The notes beneath the pieces were generated by a model. That model was given only the letters and a program-made list of their open reading frames with translations. It was not told the origin of the DNA and searched no databases. A DNA stretch of 64,000 bases, from NCBI GenBank assembly GCA_903919205.1, contig CAIXHE010000109.1, positions 36,078 to 100,077 on the forward strand, in the 5' to 3' direction. This DNA is from an uncultured Opitutaceae bacterium. Its GTDB lineage: Bacteria; Verrucomicrobiota; Verrucomicrobiia; Opitutales; Opitutaceae. Both the position numbers and the translations under genes were made by a program. Of the stretch, positions 37,728 through 44,850 are shown one piece after another (position 1 is the first letter of the stretch; every line of letters begins with the position of its first letter).

Positions 37728-38894
37728 TTAGTGACTGGGTAGGGGTAGGGTTGCCGAAATGATGGTGCCCGATCCGGGCCTGGACTCGACGTTAAAGAGG
37801 CCGCCGACCATCTCCACGCGCTCCCGCATGCCAATCAGCCCGAGCCTCTTGTTCCTCCGAGAGTCGAGCGCCCGCGCGACGTCGAAGGAGGTGCCGTTGT
37901 CCTTGATCACCATGGATACCTCCTTCGGCATCTCCCTGAAGGTGAGGCTCACATGGCTCGCACGGGCGTGCTCCGCCACGTTCACCAGGGCGGCCTGGGC
38001 CACGCGGAAAAGGACGGTGCGCCTCTCGTTGCTCAGCTTCTCGACCCCGGCGAAGGCGCGAAAACTCACGTGCAGGCCGGTGCGCTCGGTATAGCCCTTC
38101 AAGTAGGCGACGAGGGCGGGTATAAGGCCCAGGTCGTCCAGAAGCTGCGGGCGAAGGTTGCGGGCGAAGCGGTGCACGATATTCACCGACTTCTCGACGA
38201 GAAGCTGGGTGCGGCCGATCCTCTTCGAAAAGCTGCGCTTGTTCAGGCCCGACTCCATCTTCAGGCCCGCCAGCTGGACGTTGATCCCCGTGAGCGTCTG
38301 CACGATCTCGTCGTGGAGCTCCCGGCTGATCTCCTTGCGCTCCTCCTCCTGCGCGGAAAGGATCTGGTGCGACAGGAGCCGGAGCCGGGTCTGCATCGTG
38401 CGCGCCTCCTCGAGCAGGAGAACCGTCTTTCGCTCGCTGGTCCTGAGGGACTTCTCTGCGGCAACACGCCTCGCGATCTCGCCCCTAAGCTGGCGGTTTG
38501 CGGTGAGCAGCTCGACCGAGCGCTTGCGCAGCAGTTCGTTGGATTGCTTCAGTTCCGAGAGGTTGCGCACGGCGTACTCGGTCGTCTTCTCAATGGGCTC
38601 CAGCACGTTTGCCAGGAACCGCGCCGCCTGCTCGATTGCCCGGGCCCTCTTGTGGGCCGACATGTCCGACGGAAGGATGGCGTGCATCGCCACCTCGTGC
38701 ATGCGGGCGAGCGCAATCGACCCCAAGCCGCCGGCTATCGCCAATCTCCCGATTTGACCCGCACTTCTCAAGGCTGCGGCCGAATCGCCAGCCATTCCCC
38801 TCCTCAAAGCGTCGCAGTAGCGCTTCGCGAGCTTTTGAGTGCTTCGTTTGGATTTCGTGAACGGCATCCGTGGAGATAGATGCTCGCGCGCCAA
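37728..38894 (-). CDS. Cytoplasmic histidine kinase, DegS/NarX type (HisKA_3)
   Basis: This is a 388-residue kinase with no membrane helix and no recognised PAS or GAF sensor. Residues 1-165 are helical, with a coiled coil (NLSELKQSNELLRKRSVELLTANRQLRGEIARR). The H box is EEERKEISRELHDEIVQTLTGI. The HATPase domain has FRVAQAALVNVAEHARAS (N box) and RLGLIGMRERVEMVGG (G box). How it senses its signal is not visible; the N-terminal helical domain may bind a partner. The start may be 38894 or ATG 38867. It is transcribed ahead of the regulator gene. Confidence 0.92.
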   Translation of the reverse strand: MAREHLSPRMPFTKSKRSTQKLAKRYCDALRRGMAGDSAAALRSAGQIGRLAIAGGLGSIALARMHEVAMHAILPSDMSAHKRARAIEQAARFLANVLEPIEKTTEYAVRNLSELKQSNELLRKRSVELLTANRQLRGEIARRVAAEKSLRTSERKTVLLLEEARTMQTRLRLLSHQILSAQEEERKEISRELHDEIVQTLTGINVQLAGLKMESGLNKRSFSKRIGRTQLLVEKSVNIVHRFARNLRPQLLDDLGLIPALVAYLKGYTERTGLHVSFRAFAGVEKLSNERRTVLFRVAQAALVNVAEHARASHVSLTFREMPKEVSMVIKDNGTSFDVARALDSRRNKRLGLIGMRERVEMVGGLFNVESRPGSGTIISATLPLPSH

Positions 38895-38928
38895 CCTTGG
38901 GATGGCGGACGACCTCCAGCTCGCAGGG

Positions 38929-38971
38929 ACTGTCTCATGGTGCCCATTTTATGTCCATGGGGTAAAACCCC
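38929..38971 (-). promoter_or_regulatory. Shared promoter element, two-component system
   Basis: Minus strand: perfect palindrome GGGGTTTTACCCC, then AT, 22 nt, GACAGT. Predicted start 38922. Its left part is identical to that of the PRC-barrel operon. The -10 match is weak, as expected for an autoregulated promoter that needs the activator. Confidence 0.6.
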
Positions 38972-39095
38972 ACCTGTTCGGCGAAGGTGCGCTCGTCGGC
39001 CCGCAGCTCGAGATTCTCCCGGCGCTACAGCCTTAATGTGAATCACTTATCTTGAGCTCCATCAGGTTCAAATTCGCCCGACCACGCGCAAATTA

Positions 39096-39137
39096 GGGTT
39101 TCACCCCAGAGACGGGCGGCTGTGGGACCCGTAGGTT
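39096..39137 (+). promoter_or_regulatory. Shared promoter element, 39.2-kb hypothetical gene
   Basis: GGGTTTCACCCCAG, 22 nt, TAGGTT. Predicted start 39144, leader 103 nt. Confidence 0.6.
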
Positions 39138-39246
39138 TACCGGCTGGGGCAGCTACCGAGGCCTTGCGCAGGGCGCCGGTTCCACGAACCCGGCCGGAAG
39201 GAACGCGGGAATACAGACGCGCCGCGGGCACCCCGATCCAAAAACC

Positions 39247-39879
39247 ATGAACGAACGACTCGACACCCTGCTGGGCAAAATGCGCGAGCTGGAGAGGGAG
39301 CTCATGGAGGAGACGCAGAAAAAGGAGGCGGAGTATTGCTATAAGATCAAAGGAGGTTCGGTGCAGTTCACCGACGCCGCGCGCGCCAAGCACAAGGAGC
39401 TCAAGGTCGGATTCCACCGGTATCTCGCCCATTCGCGCTTCCTGGTGGTGATCACGTCGCCGGTCATCTGGATGTGCGCCGTGCCCATCCTCTTTTGCGA
39501 TGTCGTCGGCACGGTCTATCAGGCGATCTGCTTTCCCATCTACGGGATCCCCAAGGTGAGGCGGGGCGCCTACCTGGCGTTCGACCGGCACCATCTGAGC
39601 TATCTCAACTGGGCGGAGAAGCTCAACTGCGCGTACTGCGCGTATGCCAACGGCATCCTGGCCTATTTCACGGAGATCGCGGCCCGCACCGAGCAGCATT
39701 GGTGTCCGATCAAACATGCGGCCTGCTCCAAGTGCGCCCACAGCCGCTACAGGAAGTTCGTGGACTTCGGCGATGCAGAGGGGTACCGAGCGCACGTCGA
39801 GGAGATCCGGAGGGCGTACGGCGACCTCGAGCCGTCCGCAGACCCGGTCGGAGGGGATCCCCCGGGACCCGCTGCCTAG
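39247..39879 (+). CDS. Conserved hypothetical membrane protein with Cys-rich segment
   Basis: This is a 210-residue protein. A charged coiled-coil head (residues 1-40, MRELERELMEETQKKEAEYCYKIKGG) precedes two hydrophobic stretches (about 65-85 and 88-103). Then comes a conserved-looking block LNWAEKLNCAYCAYANGILAYFTEIAARTEQHWCPIKHAACSKCAHSRY, with Cys in CxxC, WCPIKH and CSKC patterns. This could bind zinc or a redox centre near the membrane surface. I do not recognise a named family. It has a good element-type promoter (103-nt leader). An internal GTG at 39361 follows a perfect AGGAGG by 4 nt and is in frame, an alternative start. Confidence 0.75.
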   Translation: MNERLDTLLGKMRELERELMEETQKKEAEYCYKIKGGSVQFTDAARAKHKELKVGFHRYLAHSRFLVVITSPVIWMCAVPILFCDVVGTVYQAICFPIYGIPKVRRGAYLAFDRHHLSYLNWAEKLNCAYCAYANGILAYFTEIAARTEQHWCPIKHAACSKCAHSRYRKFVDFGDAEGYRAHVEEIRRAYGDLEPSADPVGGDPPGPAA

Positions 39880-39897
39880 GCACGCGCGGCGACCCGC

Positions 39898-40551
39898 CTA
39901 CGACTTTGAGCGCGGGCTGGGCTTCTGTGCCTTGGCGAGTTGCTCCGCCAGATCCGCCGCGTCGGCCCTGGCCTTGACCAACTGGGCCTGGAGCTGGTTG
40001 ACGTCCGATTGGGCCTGGGAGAGCTGGGTGCGAAGGACCTCGTTCTGCGCCTTTGCCACATCCACGTCGCCCTGCCGTTTGATGGAGGCAACCCTCGCAT
40101 CCTCCATCTGGGTCTGGAAATCCGTGGCGGAAGCCCGGGCCTTCTCGAGGTTCGTCTGCAGGTCCACGTCGGCGAGCGTGATCTTGTCGAGATCAGCCTG
40201 GCGGACGGCGCTTTCGGCCTTCGCCGCGTCCACCCTCTTTCCCATGCGCTCGATCGAAGTCTTGTCCAGGGTCACCTGGGCCTGGAGCTCCTCTGCGGCC
40301 GCCTGGAGCTGGACCAGCCTGTTGGCCCCCTGTTCGAGCGTGTTGTCCCTGTTGCCGACCTGGTTCCAAAATACGAGGGTCGAGACGAGGAGGACCGCGC
40401 TCAGGATGCCGAGCGCGACCGCGAGGAGCGGCGCGAACCTGATGAGGGTGGAACCACGCGGAGCCTCGGCCGCTTCCTTGCCGGCGGGGGCGTTCGCCGG
40501 GGTCGACGGCGGGGGGCTGCTCCGGGGTGCGGGGGAAGATGGGTCGGGCAT
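39898..40551 (-). CDS. Single-pass membrane coiled-coil protein
   Basis: This is a 217-residue protein. A Pro/Ser/Ala-rich cytoplasmic head (1-37) leads to one membrane helix (about 38-62, FAPLLAVALGILSAVLLVSTLVFW). A long periplasmic coiled coil follows (about 68-208, LVQLQAAAEELQAQV ... NEVLRTQLSQAQSDVNQLQAQLVKARADAADLAEQLAKAQ). No catalytic motif is present. It could be an envelope scaffold. The predicted transcription start is 40554, 3 nt before the ATG. Confidence 0.75.
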   Translation of the reverse strand: MPDPSSPAPRSSPPPSTPANAPAGKEAAEAPRGSTLIRFAPLLAVALGILSAVLLVSTLVFWNQVGNRDNTLEQGANRLVQLQAAAEELQAQVTLDKTSIERMGKRVDAAKAESAVRQADLDKITLADVDLQTNLEKARASATDFQTQMEDARVASIKRQGDVDVAKAQNEVLRTQLSQAQSDVNQLQAQLVKARADAADLAEQLAKAQKPSPRSKS

Positions 40552-40560
40552 GTTGCCCTC

Positions 40561-40602
40561 AGGATAAACCCTGTGATACGCAGCCGGTATGGGGTCTTAC
40601 CC
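40561..40602 (-). promoter_or_regulatory. Shared promoter element, coiled-coil protein gene
   Basis: Minus strand: GGGTAAGACCCCAT, 22 nt, TATCCT. Predicted start 40554, 3 nt before the ATG. Confidence 0.68.
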
Positions 40603-40687
40603 GGAGGCTTCCGCTTCGGGCGTTTGCGGCGGTTCGCGGCCAAAGCCCCGCGCCTTGATCCGAGCCACTTCGGGCTGCTAGGCCCTG

Positions 40688-41023
40688 TCAGAGTGAAGTA
40701 GAAACGTCCCCATTCCCTCCAGGGAAGAGTTCCTCCAGCTCCTCCATCACCTCATCACTGTCGACGCCCATCCGGGAGAGGGGATCCTTGAGGGCGATCT
40801 GGTCGTTCTCGTCTTTGGGTAGCTGCGGAAGGTGATGAAGGACCCTCTCGGCCTCGAGCCAAATCTCGGCGTCGCGGCCCACGGGACATCCCCTCTGGCG
40901 CCACAAGACTTCCGCCTCGACGGCGATCTCCTCGTGGGTGGGGACCGTCCGTGGCACCGTAAGGTAGGGCGAAGATAGGGATGGGGATTCGGGTTTCATG
41001 GGGGGTGATTTCATTGAGGACAT
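40688..41023 (-). CDS. DUF2934 small protein
   Basis: This is a 111-residue protein with one DUF2934 motif: THEEIAVEAEVLWRQRGCPVGRDAEIWLEAERVL. The acidic tail (SDEVMEELEELFPGG) resembles the end of the DUF2934 protein at 44529-44828, so the two are closer to each other than to the one at 15388-15639. Start may be 41023, 41014 or 40999. I find no copy of the shared promoter element directly upstream. Function is unknown. Confidence 0.75.
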   Translation of the reverse strand: MSSMKSPPMKPESPSLSSPYLTVPRTVPTHEEIAVEAEVLWRQRGCPVGRDAEIWLEAERVLHHLPQLPKDENDQIALKDPLSRMGVDSDEVMEELEELFPGGNGDVSTSL

Positions 41024-41161
41024 TGGGATTCAGGATCGAGTTTGCTTGCGGCCCGACGCCGGCCCCGATCGGAACTCTGCATTCGCATCCGTGAGGACCT
41101 CGCGTCCTTGGCCCCGCCGAGGCATGCAGCCCGTGCGCGAGATTCCTGTTCGGCAGGCGGG

Positions 41162-41647
41162 TCAGTTCCAGTAGCCCTCGTAGAAGCGATAGGCGTTACC
41201 CTCCTGCTCCCAGCGCGGAGCCATCCAGACGGCGCCCGCATTCGGTGGCAGCTGCCAATGGCCCGCCATCCACTCGTACTGGTTGTCACGCCAGGTCCAA
41301 TAGCCCTTGAGCCATACGTATTCAGGTGACGGCTGCGCGAGCACGACCTCCGGTTGCGCGGCCGGGGGCGCCTGGGTCACCGTCACGGTGCTGACCGTCG
41401 ACGCCGGGATGACCGTGGCGACCGCGGGATTCACCACCAGCGCGGGCGTGGACGTCACCGTGGTTGTGGACTGGACAGCCGCAGGGCGCGCCGGAGGCGG
41501 GGCCGACACCACGTGGGACACCGGATCGCTGGCGCATCCCGAAAAGAAAAAGCTGAGCGTGCCGCCGACGGCGAGGGCCACCATGAACTGGGGAACGGTC
41601 AACGCCTTGGCTGAAGTGGACACTGATTTGGAAGGTTGTTCGGACAT
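41162..41647 (-). CDS. YxW-repeat lipoprotein
   Basis: This is a 161-residue exported lipoprotein. The signal peptide has a long n-region and ends in FFFSG-C (Cys about residue 38). A Pro/Thr/Val-rich spacer follows. The end holds two aromatic repeats, YVWLKGYWTWRDNQYEWMAGHWQLPPNAGAVWMAPRW, of the YXWQ/WxxW type found in envelope proteins. The predicted transcription start is 41647, the A of the ATG itself, so the mRNA is predicted leaderless. Confidence 0.8.
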   Translation of the reverse strand: MSEQPSKSVSTSAKALTVPQFMVALAVGGTLSFFFSGCASDPVSHVVSAPPPARPAAVQSTTTVTSTPALVVNPAVATVIPASTVSTVTVTQAPPAAQPEVVLAQPSPEYVWLKGYWTWRDNQYEWMAGHWQLPPNAGAVWMAPRWEQEGNAYRFYEGYWN

Positions 41648-41653
41648 GTGCCC

Positions 41654-41697
41654 AGGATACGCCCCGACATCGATTGCATCTATGGGGTGTACAGCCC
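41654..41697 (-). promoter_or_regulatory. Shared promoter element, YxW lipoprotein gene
   Basis: Minus strand: GGGCTGTACACCCCAT, 22 nt, TATCCT. Predicted start 41647 is the first base of the start codon. Confidence 0.68.
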
Positions 41698-41813
41698 AAC
41701 CCTCCGCGTTGCCCTAGATTTTGGGGATCCGCTTTTTGCAGCATACCCAGGCGACGCAATGCCTGCCCGCAGAGGCCCCTTCCCCGTTCGGAATCGAAAC
41801 CCGGTGGTTGCGC

Positions 41814-41832
41814 GGAGCCTTCGGAAGGCTCC
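41814..41832 (-). terminator. Stem-loop downstream of the Gly-rich lipoprotein gene
   Basis: Arms GGAGCCTT and AAGGCTCC with a 3-nt loop, four bases after the stop of the last gene in the 43441-41836 operon. No T-run is present, so it would be an incomplete intrinsic terminator. Confidence 0.4.
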
Positions 41833-41835
41833 GGG

Positions 41836-42066
41836 CTATCGATGCCCGCCGCCGTGGCCGCCACCGCCGCCCGGGTGGGCGTAGCCACCGCCGTGGCCGT
41901 ACCAGCCGCGGCCGCCGCCGTCTATCCATCCGCCGTCGCCGACCCACACGCCGCCGCCATCGTAGTACCCACCGCCGCCGCCGACGTATCCGACGCAGCC
42001 GCTGTAGATGAAGGCCATGCAGGCGATGGAGAACGCGGCAAGGAGTGCTTTGGAGGGGTGTTTCAT
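41836..42066 (-). CDS. Small Gly-rich lipoprotein
   Basis: This is a 76-residue protein. The signal peptide ends in IYSG-C (Cys24). The mature part is almost only Gly with Tyr, Trp and His (GGGGGYYDGGGVWVGDGGW, GGGYAHPGGGGGHGGGHR). The His/Gly end could bind metal. It overlaps the VOC gene stop by 4 nt and is the last gene of the 43441-41836 operon; a stem-loop follows at 41814-41832. Confidence 0.7.
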   Translation of the reverse strand: MKHPSKALLAAFSIACMAFIYSGCVGYVGGGGGYYDGGGVWVGDGGWIDGGGRGWYGHGGGYAHPGGGGGHGGGHR

Positions 42067-42968
42067 GGGTTGTTGGCGGGGTTCGCGCTGTCGATGTATT
42101 CCACGAGGCCCAGGGTGCCCCCGGTCGGGTCGAGAATGATGGCAAACCGGCTACCGAATTCGACCGCGTGCGGGGAAACGAGGATCTCGCCGCCGAGCAC
42201 CGGCACCTTCGCGAGGGTCTTGTCCAGGTCGGCCACACGGATCACTCCGAGCCAACTCGGCTTGACGTCTTCCCCGGAGGGCATGGGGGCCACTCCCCCG
42301 CGGGCCCTCCCCTCGCTCGAGAGCGTGAACTCGCTGCTCCGGGACGCGTCCAGCTCCGTGGCCACCGCGAGCCCGAAGACGTCGTGGTAAAAGTCCGAGC
42401 TTACCTTGGGTGACTTCGCGTAAACTTCGAACCAGTTCCAGGCGCCGGGCTTCGGATCGCCATCCGCGGGGTCGCCGGTGCTCGACTGGAGCAGGCCGAT
42501 CGGGTTGCCATCGCTGTCCGCAACGATCGCCTGGTAGCCGCGGTCCGGGAAGCTTCGGGAGGGGGCGCGAACCTTGCCCCCGTCCTTGACGGCCGCCGAT
42601 ACCGATGCCGCGGCATCCGTGACCGCAAGGTACCCGATCCACCGCGAGGGGTGGCCTGGGGTCTTGACCGATCTTTGGGATATACCGGCGACCGGAACCC
42701 CGCCGTTGCTGAGCACGACGTAGTTCCTGCCCTTCGAGCCGAGCGTCTCGGACGTCCATCCGAGCAGGCTGCTGTAGAACGCCGTCGCCGCTGCGGCGTC
42801 GGTCGTGAACAGGTCGGCCCAGACCAACTTTCCCGGGCGGTGCTCGGACGTGGCCGGTTGATTGAGCGGGGGAAGCGCGGAGCCGCCGGCCATGGGAAGC
42901 GCGATCGATGCGATCAGGCAGGCCGCGGCAAACAGGGCCGGATAGCGTGAGGCGGAACGGGTCTTCAT
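42063..42968 (-). CDS. Exported tandem VOC (glyoxalase-like) protein
   Basis: This is a 301-residue protein with a signal peptide (MKTRSASRYPALFAAACLIASIALPMAGGSA). Two VOC domains follow: residues about 45-165 (KLVWADLFTTDAAAATAFYSSLLGWTSE ... GIGLLQSS-like end) and 175-295 (NWFEVYAKSPKVSSDFYHDVFGLAV ... DPTGGTLGLVEY). Export of a VOC protein is unusual; most act in the cytoplasm. Metal ligands are not all evident. Start 42968 places the signal peptide correctly; it lies 45 nt after the preceding gene. Confidence 0.82.
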   Translation of the reverse strand: MKTRSASRYPALFAAACLIASIALPMAGGSALPPLNQPATSEHRPGKLVWADLFTTDAAAATAFYSSLLGWTSETLGSKGRNYVVLSNGGVPVAGISQRSVKTPGHPSRWIGYLAVTDAAASVSAAVKDGGKVRAPSRSFPDRGYQAIVADSDGNPIGLLQSSTGDPADGDPKPGAWNWFEVYAKSPKVSSDFYHDVFGLAVATELDASRSSEFTLSSEGRARGGVAPMPSGEDVKPSWLGVIRVADLDKTLAKVPVLGGEILVSPHAVEFGSRFAIILDPTGGTLGLVEYIDSANPANNP

Positions 42969-43012
42969 GGGAGCAAGGGGTACGTACGCATTGGAAGATG
43001 GGCTTGGGCTCT

Positions 43013-43441
43013 TCAAGAGGTGCGGGTTCCGTTCATGTTGTCGACGGCCAGCTGCGCCCGGTGCCAGGCCTCGCCGATCTTGTCCTTGGCTTCGCTCCAG
43101 CTTTCGGGAGTTTTTGCCTGCGACAGGATGCTGATCCTGTCGGTCAGCATGGCGCGGCTGTTCTCAACGTCTTTCATCGCGAAGTCCCAGTCGTCGGTGT
43201 CCTTCACCATTCCATTGCGCTTCGCCTTGAGCTCGCCGATTTGCGCGTCGAACCGCGCCGACATCTGGGCGACACCCTTGGCAAAGTGCTCGCGCTCGGA
43301 ATAGGTGTCGCCCTTCACCGACGACCAGAGATGGCTGCTCGTCGGATCCACGCCGTCCACGCTTCCGAGCACGGGACCCGAAACCAGGGCCATTGTCGCG
43401 GCGCCGAAAATGAGTTTTCGAAGGAGGTGGGGCATATTCAT
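43013..43441 (-). CDS. Exported hypothetical helical protein
   Basis: This is a 142-residue protein. The signal peptide is MNMPHLLRKLIFGAATMALVSGPVLGS; the mature part is helical and charged (YSEREHFAKGVAQMSARFDAQIGELKAKRNGM ... RAMLTDRISILSQAKTPESWSEAKDKIGEAWHRAQLAVDNM). I do not recognise a family. It starts an operon with the VOC and Gly-rich lipoprotein genes. The predicted transcription start equals the A of the first ATG (43441); a second ATG lies at 43435. Confidence 0.75.
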   Translation of the reverse strand: MNMPHLLRKLIFGAATMALVSGPVLGSVDGVDPTSSHLWSSVKGDTYSEREHFAKGVAQMSARFDAQIGELKAKRNGMVKDTDDWDFAMKDVENSRAMLTDRISILSQAKTPESWSEAKDKIGEAWHRAQLAVDNMNGTRTS

Positions 43442-43447
43442 GAGCTC

Positions 43448-43491
43448 AGCTTACGGCATGGCCTTGGCGTCTTCCATGGGGAGAGGACCCC
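43448..43491 (-). promoter_or_regulatory. Shared promoter element, 43.4-kb exported-protein operon
   Basis: Minus strand: GGGTCCTCTCCCCAT, 22 nt, TAAGCT. Predicted start 43441 is the first base of the start codon. The palindrome is shared with the divergent PPK2 promoter. Confidence 0.65.
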
Positions 43492-43522
43492 ATGACCAAG
43501 GCCATGCGTTCCGTGGTACCGT
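43478..43522 (+). promoter_or_regulatory. Shared promoter element, PPK2
   Basis: GGGGAGAGGACCCCAT, here 23 nt, TACCGT. Predicted start about 43529, 12 nt before the ATG. It uses the same palindrome (43476-43494) as the divergent gene. Confidence 0.5.
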
Positions 43523-43540
43523 CCCCGAATCGGCCCCGAG

Positions 43541-44488
43541 GTGGGCAATCCACCCCGTGAACCCTCCAGGACCATCCAATCCCCCGCCGCGGGGCCAGCC
43601 ATCGGCCGCCGGGCCGGCGCACCCGTGAGCATCATCCCCGCGCATTACCGCGCCGGCCTGCGCCGTCGCCCGGACCTGCGCGACATCGCGACGCGGCAGG
43701 AACCGGTCTGTGCCTCGAAGGCCGCGTATGACCGGATTCTTGAGCGGCACGTGACCGAGCTGAGCGCCCTCCAGCAGCTGCATTACGCGAGCGGCCGCTG
43801 CGCGCTCCTGATCATCTTCCAGGGCATAGACGCCGCGGGCAAGGACGGGGCGATCCGGCACGTGATGTCGGGGGTCGATCCCCAGGGATGCGAGGTGTTC
43901 TGCTTCAAGGAGCCGAGCGCCGAGGAGCTGCGGCACGACTTCCTGTGGCGCACCACGTGCAGGCTCCCCGAGCGCGGGAGGATCGGCATCTTCAACCGTT
44001 CCTACTATGAGAACGTGCTCGTCGTGAAGGTCCATCCGGAGCTGCTGGAGGGCCAGCTGCCTCTGGGCCCACAGCCCAGCAGCAAGGCAATCTGGGCGGG
44101 TCGGTACCGGTCCATTGTCGAGATGGAGGAGCACCTGGCGAGGTGTGGAACCCACATCGTCAAGATCTTCCTCCACCTTTCAAAGGGGGAGCAGAAGAGG
44201 CGGTTCCTTGAGCGCCTGACCGAGCCCGACAAGAACTGGAAGTTCAGCGCGGCGGACGTCCACGAGCGCAAGTATTGGTCCCACTACGTGAAGGCCTTTG
44301 AGCAGTGCATAGAGAACACCGGAACGACCGCCGCCCCGTGGTACATCGTCCCTGCCGACGACAAGGAGTCCGCGCGCCTGATCGTATCCCAGATCATCCT
44401 CGACCGGATGAGGAGGATGACGATGGGCTATCCCGCGCAGAGCGGAAAGCGCAGGCGCGAGCTGAAGGCGATGAGGAAGATGCTCTGA
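43541..44488 (+). CDS. ppk2: Polyphosphate kinase 2 family protein (class III-like)
   Basis: This is a 315-residue kinase using polyphosphate as phosphate donor for nucleotides. Walker A is FQGIDAAGKDGAIRHVMSGVDPQG. Walker B is IGIFNRSYYENVLVVKVHP, the FNRSxYE form seen in PPK2 enzymes that phosphorylate AMP as well as ADP, while classes I and II usually have FDRSWYN. The lid EEQKRRFLERLTEP-like region and NWKFSAADVHERKYWSHY are typical. A GTG at 43625 would remove 28 weakly conserved residues. Predicted transcription start about 43529. It would regenerate ATP when catabolism is slow. Confidence 0.92.
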   Translation: MGNPPREPSRTIQSPAAGPAIGRRAGAPVSIIPAHYRAGLRRRPDLRDIATRQEPVCASKAAYDRILERHVTELSALQQLHYASGRCALLIIFQGIDAAGKDGAIRHVMSGVDPQGCEVFCFKEPSAEELRHDFLWRTTCRLPERGRIGIFNRSYYENVLVVKVHPELLEGQLPLGPQPSSKAIWAGRYRSIVEMEEHLARCGTHIVKIFLHLSKGEQKRRFLERLTEPDKNWKFSAADVHERKYWSHYVKAFEQCIENTGTTAAPWYIVPADDKESARLIVSQIILDRMRRMTMGYPAQSGKRRRELKAMRKML

Positions 44489-44528
44489 ACACGACAGCCC
44501 GGGGCGCTCGGGGCCCCGGCCGAAATCT

Positions 44529-44828
44529 ATGATGAACACACAGGCTCAGGCCGAAAACGTAAACCCGGCAGGTGACCGGGCCACTCCCACCCACGAGCAG
44601 ATATCCCGGCTCGCGACCCTACTTTGGCGCGAGAAGGGCTGTCCCGCATTCAGCAACAACGAGATCTGGCTCGAGGCAGAGAGGGAGCTGAGTGACCCGG
44701 TCTCGCTCGGGATCGCGCGCGGCCTAAGGACGCTGCGCCCCGGCCTGAGTTCGCCCATGGGGGACGCCATGCGAGAGCTGCAGAATCTCTATTCCGCGCC
44801 CTTCGAGCGTGAAACCACCTCCCTCTAG
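44529..44828 (+). CDS. DUF2934 small protein
   Basis: This is a 99-residue protein with the DUF2934 motif THEQISRLATLLWREKGCPAFSNNEIWLEAEREL and a short C-terminal helix (MGDAMRELQNLYSAPF). The WLEAE block is the family hallmark. It lies 40 nt after PPK2 and probably shares its transcript. Start 44529 or the adjacent ATG 44532. Function is unknown. Confidence 0.78.
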   Translation: MMNTQAQAENVNPAGDRATPTHEQISRLATLLWREKGCPAFSNNEIWLEAERELSDPVSLGIARGLRTLRPGLSSPMGDAMRELQNLYSAPFERETTSL

Positions 44829-44850
44829 ATAGAGAGGGGCCCCTTCGGTC

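Larger units (their letters stand above)
38895..39246. other. 352-bp divergent intergenic region
   Basis: Between the kinase gene and the 39.2-kb hypothetical gene there is no convincing coding frame. It holds two shared promoter elements (38929-38971 and 39096-39137), pointing outward to the two flanking genes, and otherwise nothing that I recognise. Confidence 0.6.

Noticed and set aside
37715..37745. GTGGGGTTAGTGACTGGGTAGGG before the response regulator as another copy of the element
   Set aside because: It lacks the ACCCCAT arm at the right place and has no -10 at 22 nt; it lies in the 15-nt gap between kinase and regulator genes, which are co-transcribed.
40981..41060. CATGGGGGG stretch near the start of the DUF2934 gene at 40688-41023 as a copy of the element
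   Set aside because: It lies within the coding start region and has no correctly spaced -10 box.
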